Assembly: GCA_033807775.1 (NCBI GenBank)
Contig: CM066317.1
Coordinates: 38,691,870 to 38,755,869 of the forward strand
Length of the DNA: 64,000 bases
Origin: Saussurea involucrata
Taxonomy: Eukaryota; Streptophyta; Magnoliopsida; Asterales; Asteraceae
Direction of reading: 5' to 3'
Part shown: in pieces, positions 1 through 10,449 of the stretch
How positions within the stretch are numbered: the first letter of the stretch is position 1
Layout: every line of letters begins with the position of its first letter
Notes under the pieces: generated by a model
What the model was told of the DNA's origin: nothing
The model's input: only the letters and a program-made list of their open reading frames with translations
Database searches by the model: none
Made by a program: the position numbers and the translations under genes

Positions 1-2541
1 GACAACACAGTTGAATCAAACAGTACTCTTGTTTCAAAGGTTCCCATGCTCAGGCCTAATGAGTTTGACATGTGGAAGATTAGAATCAAGCAGTATATTT
101 TGCTTACTGATTATTCCATCTGGGATATTATAGAGAATGGTCCATGTGCTGAAGGAAGGGTTGGACCAGATGGCAAAAGACCCCCTCCAAAGACTGATGC
201 AGAAAAAAAGGTTAGACAAACAGAGATGAAAGCCTTAAGCACTCTGCTTTTGGCTATTCCCAATGAGTATCAGCACCAATTTCATCACTGCACTGATGCT
301 CAGATTTTATGGAATGCATTGGAAAAGAGATTCACTGGTACCAAGAGCACCAAGAGGAACCAGAAGGCAATTCTTAAGCAACAATATGAAAATTTTACTT
401 CTACAAAGAATGAGTCTATGACTCAAACTTTTGATAGATTTAATAAGTTGATTGGAGAATTGGCTACAGTTGGAGTTCGTATGGAGGCTGATGATGTAAA
501 CAGGAAGTTTCTAAGATCATTAGGTGAGGAATGGACAATGTATACTGTGTCTTTCAGACAGAATGACCAGTTAGAAGATAAAGAGCTTGATGATCTTTAC
601 AATGATCTTAGGGTATTTGAAGCAGAGGTTGAAGCCAAGAAGAAGCCCTCAGGATATGTGTATAATGCTGCACTCCTATCAGCATCAATTGATTCTACTG
701 CTAACCCTGAATCAGTTAGTACTGCTGGTGGAGTCAATCAGGAGAAGGCCAATGATTCTGTACTAGAAGCTTTCTTTTCTAGTCATGTTAACTCCTCATT
801 AATTAATGATGACTTAGAACAGATTAATGCTGATGATCTTGAGGAGATGGATATCAAGTGGCAGATGGCTATGCTTTCTATGAGGGTGAAGAAGTTTATA
901 AAGAGGACTGGGAGAAACAACTTTTCCCAAAGAAGAGAAGATGGTGCTGGGTTTGACAAGTCTAAGGTGGAATGCTACATGTGTCATAAGATGGGACACT
1001 TTGCCAGAGAATGCAGAGGTGGAGTATCTCAAAACAACCATCAACAAGCTCAGACTGGAAGCTTCAACTAGAACAGAAACTCTGTTCAAGCCCTTGTTTC
1101 TCAACAAGGAATGGGATTTGATTGGAGTGATCAAGCAGAAGAGGCAATTCAGAATCATGCACTCATGGCAGAAGTCTCAGATCTTCCTACTGAGGTAAAA
1201 TCTAATCTCTGTTCTCAAGATTGTATAGACACTGTGAAAAAGTATAGAGATCACAACCAGGGAATGTGTGATGACCTTAAGAGATTAGAAAAGGATAGAA
1301 GAGATTATGTAGTGATTGTTGAGAGGTTTGAAGAACAAATTAAGGCTTTTCAAGCCAATGAACTTCAACACTCATATGATACAAACTACTGGAAGTGGGA
1401 AAAGAATGGTCTGGAGTTCCAACTGAAAGAGTCTAGGGAGGAATGTGAGAAATTAAAAGGAGAACTTGAGAAAGTAAAACTTGATGTTGAAAAGTTTTCA
1501 TGTGCTTCTAAAGTCATGGACACCATAATAAATGCTCAAATCCACGGTAAGATGAAACCAGGCCTAGGGTACAATGCCACACCCCCACCCTACAACAACA
1601 CATACATCCCTCCTAGGTCAGACCTGTTAGAAACCAAGGATAGGAAGGACTTACCTGAAGGAGCTACTAAAGTAGATCCATTATATGAAGTTGTTGTTGA
1701 GGATAAAACTGAAAAAGAAGAGTCTAAGAAAAGGAACAAGAATGTCAGTGGTGAGATCCCCTTAGAGAATTACATCAAGACTAATGAGGAAGGTGGAAGT
1801 CCCTGGGATAAGAACAATGAGATGAAAAGATCTGAAAAGGGAAAGGGAGTTCATTATACACAGACCACTGTTGTGAATTCCAATACTTTTGAACATTGTT
1901 CTTGCAAGAATTCTCAAAAGAATGAACCCCAAAAACATGATACAAAGAGGGGAAATCAAAGAATCTGGAATAATCAGTGGGCTCAAAAACAAGGAGTTGA
2001 TCTGCAAAGGATTAACAGACCAAAACCTTGTTTTATCTGTGGCAAATTGAATCACCTTGCCAAACACTGTTATTTCAATCCTATTAACCAAATGATAAAT
2101 TTTCAAAGAACTTTTCAAAAATCAAATGGTTATAGGAAGCCTGTAAGAAACCATGTGGCTAAGAAACAAGTTAAATCCAAAAGCCACATGAGGAAAAAGA
2201 CTGAAAAAGAATGTGTCACAATGTGGGTTCCTAAAAGCACTAGTGTTAGTACTGCTGCCTCAGATAGTACTGCTGCTAGCAGTGTTAGTGCTTCTTACAC
2301 TGTTAGTACTTCTTCTAGAAGCAATACTGCTGCTAGCAGTGTTAGTACTGCTAACACTGTTAGTACTTCTTCTAAAGATAATACTGCTTCTAGTGTTTGT
2401 GCTGCTAGACCAATCATCTTGACAAAGTACTCCAGTACTGAAGTTCCTCAGGTTGAAAAACTTATCCAAACTGAATGTAAGTACTTTGATGAGCAAGGGA
2501 GACCCAAGACCACTTTGGCTTGGGTTCCCAATAAAAACTAA
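1..2541 (+). pseudogene. gag: Gag of C1, partial at 5' end, one in-frame stop
   Basis: Capsid/nucleocapsid polyprotein that would form the virus-like particle in the cytoplasm. The frame is open from base 1, so the true start is upstream. The N-terminal part is the copia Gag domain, including the motif DMWKIRIKQYIL. A first CCHC zinc knuckle (CYMCHKMGHFAREC) lies at 972-1013 and a second (CFICGKLNHLAKHC) at about 2029-2070. A coiled coil rich in E/K lies between them, and the tail is rich in S/T/A/V. One TAG (1069-1071) interrupts the frame just after the first knuckle; the same frame continues afterwards, so it is a point change or a readthrough stop. A TQT tripeptide (about 1858-1866) resembles the core of dynein light chain LC8 ligands, and LC8 binding is known for Sirevirus Gag. 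The protein ends in AWVPNKN just before pol. Confidence 0.88.
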
Positions 2542-2561
2542 TTGATTTATCTTATGTGCAG
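2539..2561 (+). promoter_or_regulatory. Gag stop followed by splice-acceptor-like tract
   Basis: The gag TAA lies in CTAAT, a plant branch-point-like sequence. It is followed by a T-rich stretch and a terminal GTGCAG at 2556-2561, after which the pol frame (protease) runs on. C2 and TRG have the same arrangement at the same place. Use as a 3' splice site is an inference. Confidence 0.45.
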
Positions 2562-5500
2562 GGCAACCAACAGCTCAAGGGGAAGAGCATCTGGCATGTT
2601 GATAGTGGTTGCTCCAGGCACATGACAGGTAACATGGCATGCCTCAAGAATTTCAAAAGAATTGATGGAGGACATGTTGCTTTTGGGAATAATCCTGCAG
2701 GAGGTAAGATAAGTGGTAAAGGTGATGTATCAAAAGGTAAGATGACATTTGAGGATGTTTACTATGTTGAGCAATTGAGATACAACCTGTTAAGTGTATC
2801 ACAGGTCTGTGACAAGAAACATAGTATATTATTTACTGATTCTGAATGCATTATTCTTGCTCCTGGATTCAAAGTAGTTGATGAAAACATGATACTATTG
2901 AGAACTCCTAGAAAGGATAATGTGTATTGTTTAGATTTAGAAAGTGTTTCATCTGATTCATCCCTAAACTGTTTGGTATCAAAAGCTTCAATGGATGAAT
3001 CATCACTTTGGCACAGAAGGATGTGTCACATGAATTTTAAAACAATGAATAAACTTGTTAAAAATAATCTTGTTAGGGGTTTACCATCAAAAGTTTATTC
3101 ATGTGATGATCATTGTGTTGCTTGTCTCAAAGGCAAACAACACAAAACTTCTCATAAGTCCAAAGAGATAAACACTATCCCAAATCTTCTTCAGTTGTTG
3201 CATATGGATCTGTTTGGCCCTACAAATGTCATGAGCATTGGCAAGAAGTCATATTGTTTAGTTATTATTGATGATTACTCTAGATTTACTTGGGTATATT
3301 TTCTGAGAACTAAAGATGAGACAAGTGGACTGATCAAATCTTTTATTCTTAGAATTGAAAACCAATCAAATCAAAAAGTGAAAGTCATTAGATCAGATAA
3401 TGGGACTGAATTTAAAAACCTTCATCTAAACACCTTTTGTGAGGAAAAAGGAATTGAGAGACAATACAGTGCTCCTAGGACTCCACAACAGAATGGTGTT
3501 GCTGAGAGAAGGAATAGGACACTGATTGAGGCTGCTAGATCTCTGTTAGCTGATTCAAAATTACCCACTACGTTTTGGGCAGAAGCAGTTAATACTGCTT
3601 GTTATGTCCAAAACAGAGTTTTAGTAATAAAGCCTAAAAACAAGACACCTTATGAGCTTTTTCAGAAAAAGAAACCATTTATTGGATTTTTCAAACCATT
3701 TGGGTGTCCTTGTACAATTCTCAATACCAAATCTCACTTAGGTAAGTTTGATAGCAAAGCAGATGATGGTTTTCTTGTTGGTTACTCATCTCAGAGTAAG
3801 ACTTACAGAGTGTTTAATACCTCTTCTAGAATAATTGAAGAAAGTGACAATGTCAAATGCAATGAGAACACACCAAATCCTATTGGTTCAGGTCCTGATT
3901 GGCTATTTGACATTGATTCACTCACTAATTCTTTGGGTATCAGTAGTGATGTAAATGCAGGACAAAGGGATGCACCACCATCAGATCACATAATTCAGTC
4001 TGTGATATTTCCACTCCCTACCATTGATCCTGTTGACTTCTGTGAACAAGAAAAGGAAGCTGAACCCATTCAGAATGAAGAAGAGAGAAGAATAGAGGAA
4101 AATCAGCCTTCAAGTCCAAATTCCAGAGAGTCTGAAGTGACTGAAGAAGCTGAAGAAACTCCAGACTTAAATGAGTCAAATTTGGATGTGAACTTACAAG
4201 AGGAATCTGGTCATCCATCAAGAACTCAGAAAAATCATCCTCCTGAGTTGGTAATTGGAGACATTGCTTCTCCCATGATGACTAGGAATCAAAGCAGACT
4301 TCAAGAGCTACAAGATCAGCAAAATACAGTTAATACTGTACTCACTTGCTTTCTATCCCAAATTGAGCCCAAAAAGGCTTATGATGCTATGAAAGATCCA
4401 AGTTGGTTAGAAGCAATGCAAGAGGAGCTGCTACAGTTCAAGCTACAGAATGTTTGGAACTTGGTGGACCTTCCAAAAGGTCATAGGGCAATTGGCACCA
4501 AGTGGATTTTCAGAAATAAGAAGGATGAGAGAGGAATTGTGATCAAGAACAAAGCCACGCTGGTTGCCCAAGGGTATACTCAGGAAGAGGGTATAGACTA
4601 TGAGGAAGTCTTTGCTCCAGTTGCAAGGATTGAGGCAATTAGGTTGTTTCTAGCCTATGCCTCATATATGAAGTTCAAGGTCTACCAGATGGATGTAAAA
4701 AGTGCTTTTCTATATGGGACTATAGATGAAGAAGTGTATGTCTGTCAACCCCCTGGATTTGAGAATCCATTGTATCCTGACAGAGTGTACAAGTTAAAGA
4801 AGGCACTTTATGGTCTACATCAAGCCCCAAGAGCATGGTATGACACCCTGTCTACCTATCTCTTGGAAAATGGATTTGAAAGAGGAATCATTGATAAGAC
4901 CTTATTCATTAAAAGGAAAAAGAAGGACACCCTACTTGTTCAGATCTATGTGGATGACATTATCTTTGGATCCACAAATGATCACATGTGTAAAGACTTT
5001 GAGGATTTAATGCACAAGAGCTTCAAGATGAGTTCCATGGGTGAACTTACTTTCTTCCTTGGGCTTCAGGTGAAACAGAAGAAGGATGGGATTTTCATAT
5101 GTCAATCCAAATATGTGAAAGACATCCTGGATAAGTTTGGATTATCAGACTCAAAGCCAGCAAGCACACCGATGGAGACACACAAACATATCATTGCTGA
5201 TCTTGAGGGGGAGGATGTGGATGTCCATCATTACAGATCAATGATTGGATCACTCATGTATCTCACAACCTCTAGACCAGATATTATGTTTCCAGTATGT
5301 GTATGTGCCAGATTTCAAGTTACACCAAAGCAATCACACCTTCATGCAGTCAAGAGGATATTTAGATACCTAAGAGGGCAACCTAGATTAGGTCTCTGGT
5401 ATCCTTATGAATCATCCTTTGATCTACTTGCATACTCAGATAGTGACTTGGGTGGAGCTAACATGGATAGGAAGTCTACTTCAGGTGGATGTCAGTTTTT

Positions 5501-5891
5501 GGGTGCAAGACTAGTATCTTGGCAGTGTAAGAAACAAACCACAGTGTCCTTATCTACAACAGAAGCTGAGTATATAGCTGCTGCAAGCTGCTGCTCTCAG
5601 GTTCTATGGATACAGACTCAGATGTTGGACTATGGGGTAACATTTCTTCACACTCCAATCTTCATTGACAACAACAGTGCTATTAGCATTGTTAACAATC
5701 CAGTCAAACACTCAAAAACAAAGCACATAGAGATCAGGTATCACTTTATTCGAGATTGTAATGAAAAGAAATTAATTCAAGTTGCTAAAGTTCATACCAA
5801 TGACCAGTTTGCTGATCTATTCACAAAAGCTTTTGATGTGGGTAGATTCACTTTCTTGGTAACAAGTGTGGGCATGATCAACCTTGAATAA
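2556..5891 (+). CDS. pol: Copia Pol polyprotein of C1 (PR-IN-RT-RH)
   Basis: Open frame of 1111 codons, typical for copia Pol. It has no ATG of its own (the nominal first codon is GTG), so expression must come from fusion to Gag, readthrough, frameshift or splicing. Visible parts: aspartic protease with DSGCSRHM at residue 16; the HHCC zinc domain (LWHRRMCH ... CVACLKGKQH); integrase with catalytic D218, D281 and E317, spacing D-X35-E; reverse transcriptase with YVDDIIFGS and aspartates at 800-801; RNase H with AYSDSDLGG and TEAEYIAAAS; and the tail ADLFTKAFD. RT shows NKATLVAQGY where NKARLVAQGY is usual, and GLHQAPRAWY where GLKQAPRAWY is usual; both are mild signs of decay. The frame differs from gag, unlike Sireviruses in which only a stop separates the two. 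Confidence 0.95.
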   Translation: MQGNQQLKGKSIWHVDSGCSRHMTGNMACLKNFKRIDGGHVAFGNNPAGGKISGKGDVSKGKMTFEDVYYVEQLRYNLLSVSQVCDKKHSILFTDSECIILAPGFKVVDENMILLRTPRKDNVYCLDLESVSSDSSLNCLVSKASMDESSLWHRRMCHMNFKTMNKLVKNNLVRGLPSKVYSCDDHCVACLKGKQHKTSHKSKEINTIPNLLQLLHMDLFGPTNVMSIGKKSYCLVIIDDYSRFTWVYFLRTKDETSGLIKSFILRIENQSNQKVKVIRSDNGTEFKNLHLNTFCEEKGIERQYSAPRTPQQNGVAERRNRTLIEAARSLLADSKLPTTFWAEAVNTACYVQNRVLVIKPKNKTPYELFQKKKPFIGFFKPFGCPCTILNTKSHLGKFDSKADDGFLVGYSSQSKTYRVFNTSSRIIEESDNVKCNENTPNPIGSGPDWLFDIDSLTNSLGISSDVNAGQRDAPPSDHIIQSVIFPLPTIDPVDFCEQEKEAEPIQNEEERRIEENQPSSPNSRESEVTEEAEETPDLNESNLDVNLQEESGHPSRTQKNHPPELVIGDIASPMMTRNQSRLQELQDQQNTVNTVLTCFLSQIEPKKAYDAMKDPSWLEAMQEELLQFKLQNVWNLVDLPKGHRAIGTKWIFRNKKDERGIVIKNKATLVAQGYTQEEGIDYEEVFAPVARIEAIRLFLAYASYMKFKVYQMDVKSAFLYGTIDEEVYVCQPPGFENPLYPDRVYKLKKALYGLHQAPRAWYDTLSTYLLENGFERGIIDKTLFIKRKKKDTLLVQIYVDDIIFGSTNDHMCKDFEDLMHKSFKMSSMGELTFFLGLQVKQKKDGIFICQSKYVKDILDKFGLSDSKPASTPMETHKHIIADLEGEDVDVHHYRSMIGSLMYLTTSRPDIMFPVCVCARFQVTPKQSHLHAVKRIFRYLRGQPRLGLWYPYESSFDLLAYSDSDLGGANMDRKSTSGGCQFLGARLVSWQCKKQTTVSLSTTEAEYIAAASCCSQVLWIQTQMLDYGVTFLHTPIFIDNNSAISIVNNPVKHSKTKHIEIRYHFIRDCNEKKLIQVAKVHTNDQFADLFTKAFDVGRFTFLVTSVGMINLE

Positions 5892-6000
5892 AGTCATGTT
5901 TTCAGTTTTTATACATGTATTTCCTTCTATTTTTGGTACTACTAACTCTTTTTCTCAGGATCTTCTGTATGACTCAGATTGACAAGTGCTGAAAAGTGCA

Positions 6001-6080
6001 TAGTTACTACTGCCAGTGCATAGTTACTACTGCCAGTGCATAGTTACTACTGCCAGTACATAGTTAATACTGCTTCGTAC
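6001..6080 (+). repeat. 20-bp tandem repeat upstream of ORF3
   Basis: Three perfect copies of TAGTTACTACTGCCAGTGCA lie head to tail (6001-6060, last copy with one change), followed by a degenerate fourth. Further ACTGC words follow up to 6137. The unit carries the same (A/T)CTGC-type word that is scattered in the gag tail and LTR of C1. The repeat ends about 60 bp before a TATA box. Confidence 0.9.
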
Positions 6081-6137
6081 TTAATACTGCATGTGTCATT
6101 AATACTGCTTTAAAAGAAAAATTAGGGCTAATACTGC

Positions 6138-6145
6138 TATAAATA
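6138..6145 (+). promoter_or_regulatory. TATA box upstream of C1 ORF3
   Basis: TATAAATA follows the 20-bp repeat block, and the ORF3 ATG (6260) comes about 115 bp later after a C/T-rich leader (6176-6230). The layout resembles a plant core promoter inside the element, separate from the LTR promoter. C2 has a similar TATA box before its ORF3. Confidence 0.45.
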
Positions 6146-6259
6146 CCTCTTTCAGCCCGCCAAAGTTCATAACGTCTCTTTGAATTCTATTCATCTCTCT
6201 CTCTTTCTAACTATTCTCTCCCAAGAATCTCTGTTTTCTGTCAAGAATCCTCAGGTACA

Positions 6260-8925
6260 ATGGAGTTTATCGACGAACACAACGAGATTGCCATGCTCCA
6301 GAAGCCAAAACAGTCCGCAGGTTTTCACGACATTGTGGATTTCCTCAAATACACGCATATATCCTATGCCCTAACGGTGACCCCGACAATCTACACCGAG
6401 CATCAGAGGCAGTTCTGGGAAAATGCCACCGTGGTGTCTGAAGATGGGCAGAAAATCATCAAAACAAGGGTGTGTGACAAACCCTTGAATGTTACAGAGG
6501 AGCTTATTCGCATCACTCTTCGATTGGATGATGCCTCAGGTATGACGTCTATTCCTAATGACGATCTATACTCAAATTTAACGAAAATGGGGTATGAAGG
6601 TCCCATTGGAATCTTTAAGTTTTTCAAGTCTAAATTTTCTACACAATGGCGATTCTTTGTTCATACCTTAATGCATTGCATTTCAAAGAAAACTACTGGA
6701 TGGAGTGAGTTTAGCAGTACCATTGCTTATGCCCTGGTCTGCTTGGCCACTGCCAGGAAGTTTAATTTTTCACAAATGATTTTCAATGATCTTGTGTCAA
6801 ACCTGGAATCCAAAAAGAGTTTTTATATGTACCCAAGGTTTGTCCAAGCCGTGATTACTCAGGAATTGAGGGATTTGCCTCAATTTACTGAGGTATATGT
6901 ACCTAAACCCCCTAAAGGAAAGGTCTTCTCAAATATGAGAAGAACTTCCAGGGACTCGGAAGGAGTTGACACTCCATTGTTCTCTACAATGATGGGTGTG
7001 TCCCACACACAAGAAGGTATGGCATCAGGGTCAAGGCCCTCATTAGACCAACCCACTGATAGCCAAACCCCACCTTCAATCACCAAAGAAAGTCCTCAGT
7101 CCATTCTTCAAAGACCCACTCCTCACATAACCAAAAAGTTTACAAGAAGAATGGTACACAAGGCTCCTTCCCTTGATGTACCTCCTACAAGCCCAAAGCC
7201 TTTAAGCCCTCTATTGGAGCATTCTCCAATAGAGAATATCGAAAGGGAAACCACAGGGGTGTCTCCCAACCCCAAGAAGGTGCTCACTAAGGAGAAGGTT
7301 GAGCACGTGAGTAGCAAGGCTGCCACTACTTCTGCTAGCACAGAGAAGGACAGTGGTAACATACCTAAGACCTTCCTCACGGAAACTCAGAATGAGAAAT
7401 CATTCAGAGGTCCCAGGTGCCAAGAAACCACGGGGGTAGGCAGTGCTTTTGCTAGGCAAAAGACACCTACTAAAATTTCCAGTGATCCTTTAAAGGAGGT
7501 AAAAACTCCTAAACAAGGTGAGGATAGATATACATATGAGGAATTGATGGAAACCATTGCCAATATCAACACAGATGTTGTAAGTCAGCAAAAGGAGATA
7601 GATGGACTCAAGAAAGTGGTCCTATATCAACAAACACAACTTGAGAAGCATAAGAAGCTGATTACAAAGTTGATGCACAGGAAGAAGAAAGCTCAGTATG
7701 TTCTTAAAAGAAGAAGCCCCAACAATGATGCTCCCAAAAAGGGGGAGTCAGAAGCTGAATTCAACACGGAGAGTGCACAGGAAAAGGGGAGAATAGTGCA
7801 CAGGAAAAGGGGGAGAATGAGTGTGTTGAAGAAATTGCAAAAGAAGCAGAAACTGATCATGCAGCAGAAAAGGTTAATGCTGCTGAAATTCAGAAAGAAG
7901 CAGAAACTGAACCAACAGCAGAAACGGTTAATGCTGATGAAAGTCAAAAAGCAGAAGCGGCAGAAACCATTCCAGAGGCAGCAGAAACAAAAGAAGCAGC
8001 AAAAACCATGCAAGAAGCAGTATCTACAAAGGAAGAAGCAGCAGAAACAAAGGAAGCAACAGAAACTAAAATGCCTACTTTGGAAGAAGTTGAAGTTGCA
8101 GAGGCTTTGATTAAAGCCAAACATGACACTCCTAAAAAGCAAGAAGAAACCCTGGGTGAAAAGCTGGTGTCACTGAAAAGAACAAGAACCAAGTCTATAG
8201 CTACCAAGAGGAAAGTTGTCAAGAAACCTAGGGTAGAACCAGTGGTAGAAGAAGAAAAAGAAGAGGATGTTCCAGAAAAGAAAGATGATACAAAGGTTGC
8301 TGAAGAAGAAGTAGCAACTCCATCAGGTCAACCAAGTAATGCTCAATGTGATATGTATATCACTATGGTTGATATTGATCCAATCAAAGTTGACCCATTA
8401 TCTTCCATGCCTCCTGAGATCATCTTCTGGGATACCTTGGTAGATCAGAGAAAGGAGTACATTAGAGTCAAAAGAGTAGATGGGAAGTATGAGGTCTGTT
8501 CTACATGGGGAAGACTTATTAGAATGTGCTCTAGATCTGACGTAGAGGAGATGTACAAGGTTGGAATGAAGCTGTATGGAAATATGCTGAATGAGAAAGG
8601 GATGTCTATCACCAAATTGGTTCTTGAATACCTGTGCCTAATGTTCAAACCAGAAGCAGTTCAGTATATGATAGAAAGAAATTTTCAAGCCATTACCAAC
8701 TGGATGCTCATTGAAAAATGTGGAGTGTATGTCATCATACTTGACTATACATATCATGAGTATTATTTGGTGGATGTTGCATACAAGCACAACAAGAAAA
8801 GGTTGAATGGAATGTTACATGCTAAGTTGGCTTGCAACAAGGATTCTGAAATGGGAAGATACTTGGTGAGAAGGATTATCAATCAAAGCCTGGGTTTGAA
8901 TCCTGATTTATGTGTTCATGATTAG
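6260..8925 (+). pseudogene. ORF3 of C1 (Sirevirus 'env-like' frame), frameshifted
   Basis: The ATG at 6260 opens a frame that is genuine to about 7790; the real reading then continues one frame over and ends at 8925. The break is the loss of one G in a G run inside a 24-bp tandem duplication (7772-7794 and 7795-7818). The N-terminal domain contains DFLKYTHISYALTVTPTIY and LMHCISKKTTGWSEFSS, typical of the ORF3 found in many plant SIRE elements. The middle is P/S/T-rich, then acidic and Ala/Glu-rich, with a basic cluster near 8195-8240 that looks like a nuclear localisation signal. The C-terminal domain (about 8340-8925) is globular-looking. I see no signal peptide and no membrane segment, so 'env-like' is only a historical label. 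The function is unknown. Confidence 0.8.
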
Positions 8926-8976
8926 GTTTTGGAAGCATCATCTGAAGAACTTGACTTCTCAACCTAAAAAGTCAAG

Positions 8977-8988
8977 TTAGGGGGAGAT
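8977..8988 (+). other. Polypurine tract of C1
   Basis: TTAGGGGGAGAT directly precedes the 3' LTR start TGTTGG. It primes plus-strand DNA synthesis. Similar G-rich tracts occur inside ORF3 (around 7735 and 7805). Confidence 0.9.
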
Positions 8989-9555
8989 TGTTGGGAACTG
9001 AAGATTTGCCAAGTATGGTTAGTACTGCCAGAACAACAATACTACTGCCAGAGCAAAGTTAGTACTACAAGTAAAAGTTAATGCTACTGGAACAATGTTA
9101 GTACTGCTTGTGCATAACGATGTTAATACTTCTTGTGATCATAATTATGGAATGCGAGAATGTTGGAGATAAAGATGGAATGATTGAAGATAAGCATGAA
9201 AGAATATTCTGAAGATCAATTTTGTTTTGATAGTTATCTTGTAATTATTTAGTATAAATAGATTTTGATAGATAGCTATTCTGCGTGATTTTTTTTAGAA
9301 TTCGTTTTTGTTTTAGAGAGAATTAACCTAAAGGTTTAGAACCCTATTTCTAGAGAAGTAGAAGTCGTCTTGTGGAGCCTGTTCAACAAGATTGAGGTTT
9401 GGTTGTAAACTTGTGAGTTGAAGTATTGAATACAAACAGATTGTGTTTTCTGATTAGTTGTTCATTGAGTGTGTTTGAATTAAAGTTCTATTCCGCAAGA
9501 TTCTTTAATTCTGATTTCTAAGTATAATTATTCTTATTTGGAATCGATCCTGACA
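8989..9555 (+). repeat. 3' LTR of C1 (567 bp)
   Basis: It begins TGTTGGGAACTG right after the polypurine tract and ends CCTGACA; copy B of the flank resumes at the next base. Several words of the type TTAGTACTGC lie in the U3 part (9017-9140). TATAAATA at 9253-9260 is the likely LTR core promoter. The 5' LTR is outside the window, so its age cannot be judged. Confidence 0.85.
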
Positions 9556-10166
9556 AAAACATGTTTCCTGAAGTAAGTAAATGTGAAGAAATGCTATGTT
9601 TTATCGCAAGATTTTTTTGAAAGTTATTTGAGATGTATGCATACATTGTTGTTAGATGTAAATCGGCTAAGTCGGGGAGTGTGGCCCGCCAGTGCTCATA
9701 TCGGGGGGGGGGGTGTCCCATTTATGCCATGGGAGGAGTGTGAGACTGACACGTTGTCACTTCCGGGTGACTCCAGTGTGCCATTTACATGAGTTGAGTT
9801 ATATGAAAGTTTTGTATTAAAGATGTTATGTTTGAAAGTTACAAACTGTTTTATATGCATGATATCAAACTCTTGAGGGAGCTCACTAGACCTTTTGGTC
9901 TAACCCTCACATTTTCCAAACTAAACCTTTTCAGGTAAGCAGGATGTAGGAAGCACCGTTAAGGGCAAAGAGCAGGCTTAGAGCACGGATGCTTCTAGAG
10001 TTAGAGTATCGCTTTATTTTTTTAGACTTTTGATATTCTTAGTTGTGAATAGGTTGTTTTCGCCAACCTAGTTTTGATGATGCTTGTAAGGAAAATTTTG
10101 AGACAAAATTTTTGGGGATGTTATATTATTATGAATGCCATGCTTTATTTTAGTTGGGTTGTTACA

Positions 10167-10181
10167 ATTTGTATAAGAGCC
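10167..10181 (+). other. Mutated primer binding site, gypsy copy A
   Basis: ATTTGTATAAGAGCC follows the LTR end; the copy B counterpart (28864-28878) is ATTGGTATTAGAGCC, close to the initiator tRNA-Met complement TGGTATCAGAGC. Copy A has lost the GG. Confidence 0.8.
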
Positions 10182-10321
10182 ATAATTTAAGGGATTTAGG
10201 TGACCGGACGGGCCTAAACTTAAACTGTAGAAGTAGAAATCATAACTGAGAATCATGAATGCGTTAGGAGGACACTAGAATAGGAATAAGACTAATAGGG
10301 TAGAAAGGACAGTCATGTAAG

Positions 10322-10364
10322 GTAAATTCGGGATTACATCTGGCCAGTGTATTTGTGAATTTAC
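10322..10364 (+). other. Leader hairpin with palindromic loop (copy A)
   Basis: The arms GTAAATTC (10322-10329) and GAATTTAC (10357-10364) are perfectly complementary. The 27-nt loop contains the 8-nt palindrome CTGGCCAG (10340-10347). It lies between PBS and gag ATG, where retroviral dimerisation and packaging signals sit. G2 and G3 have the same hairpin, and G2 has a compensated base pair. Confidence 0.6.
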
Positions 10365-10449
10365 AGGTACATGTATGTACTTAAGCTGTCGTATTATTCT
10401 TGAGTAGTAGACTTAAGTTATTCATTTTGTCGTAGTTCAGTAATCAAGA

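Larger units (their letters stand above)
1..9555 (+). mobile_element. Ty1/copia Sirevirus-type element C1 (5' end outside window)
   Basis: The order is gag, pol (protease, integrase, reverse transcriptase, RNase H), a third ORF, a polypurine tract and a 3' LTR, which is the Sirevirus plan within Ty1/copia. The 5' LTR, PBS and first gag codons lie before the window; the gag frame is already open at base 1. Gag and ORF3 carry one visible break each while pol is open throughout. The right boundary is set by comparison with segment copy B: after the LTR end at 9555 the sequence continues as gypsy LTR, matching 28255 onward. The target duplication is probably AAAAC (9556-9560), but this cannot be confirmed without the left end. 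Confidence 0.93.

Noticed and set aside
2213..2496. Leu-rich and Ser/Thr-rich frames over the Gag tail
   Set aside because: Shadows of the S/T/A repeat in gag; the Leu-rich one mimics a membrane protein only through the repeat.
7820..8110. Lys/Gln-rich tail of the frame starting at 6260
   Set aside because: It is the Ala/Glu-rich ORF3 sequence read one frame off after the G-run deletion; the true frame continues to 8925.
6260..8925. Viral envelope gene
   Set aside because: No signal peptide, membrane helix or cysteine pattern; the env-like name for Sirevirus ORF3 is historical.
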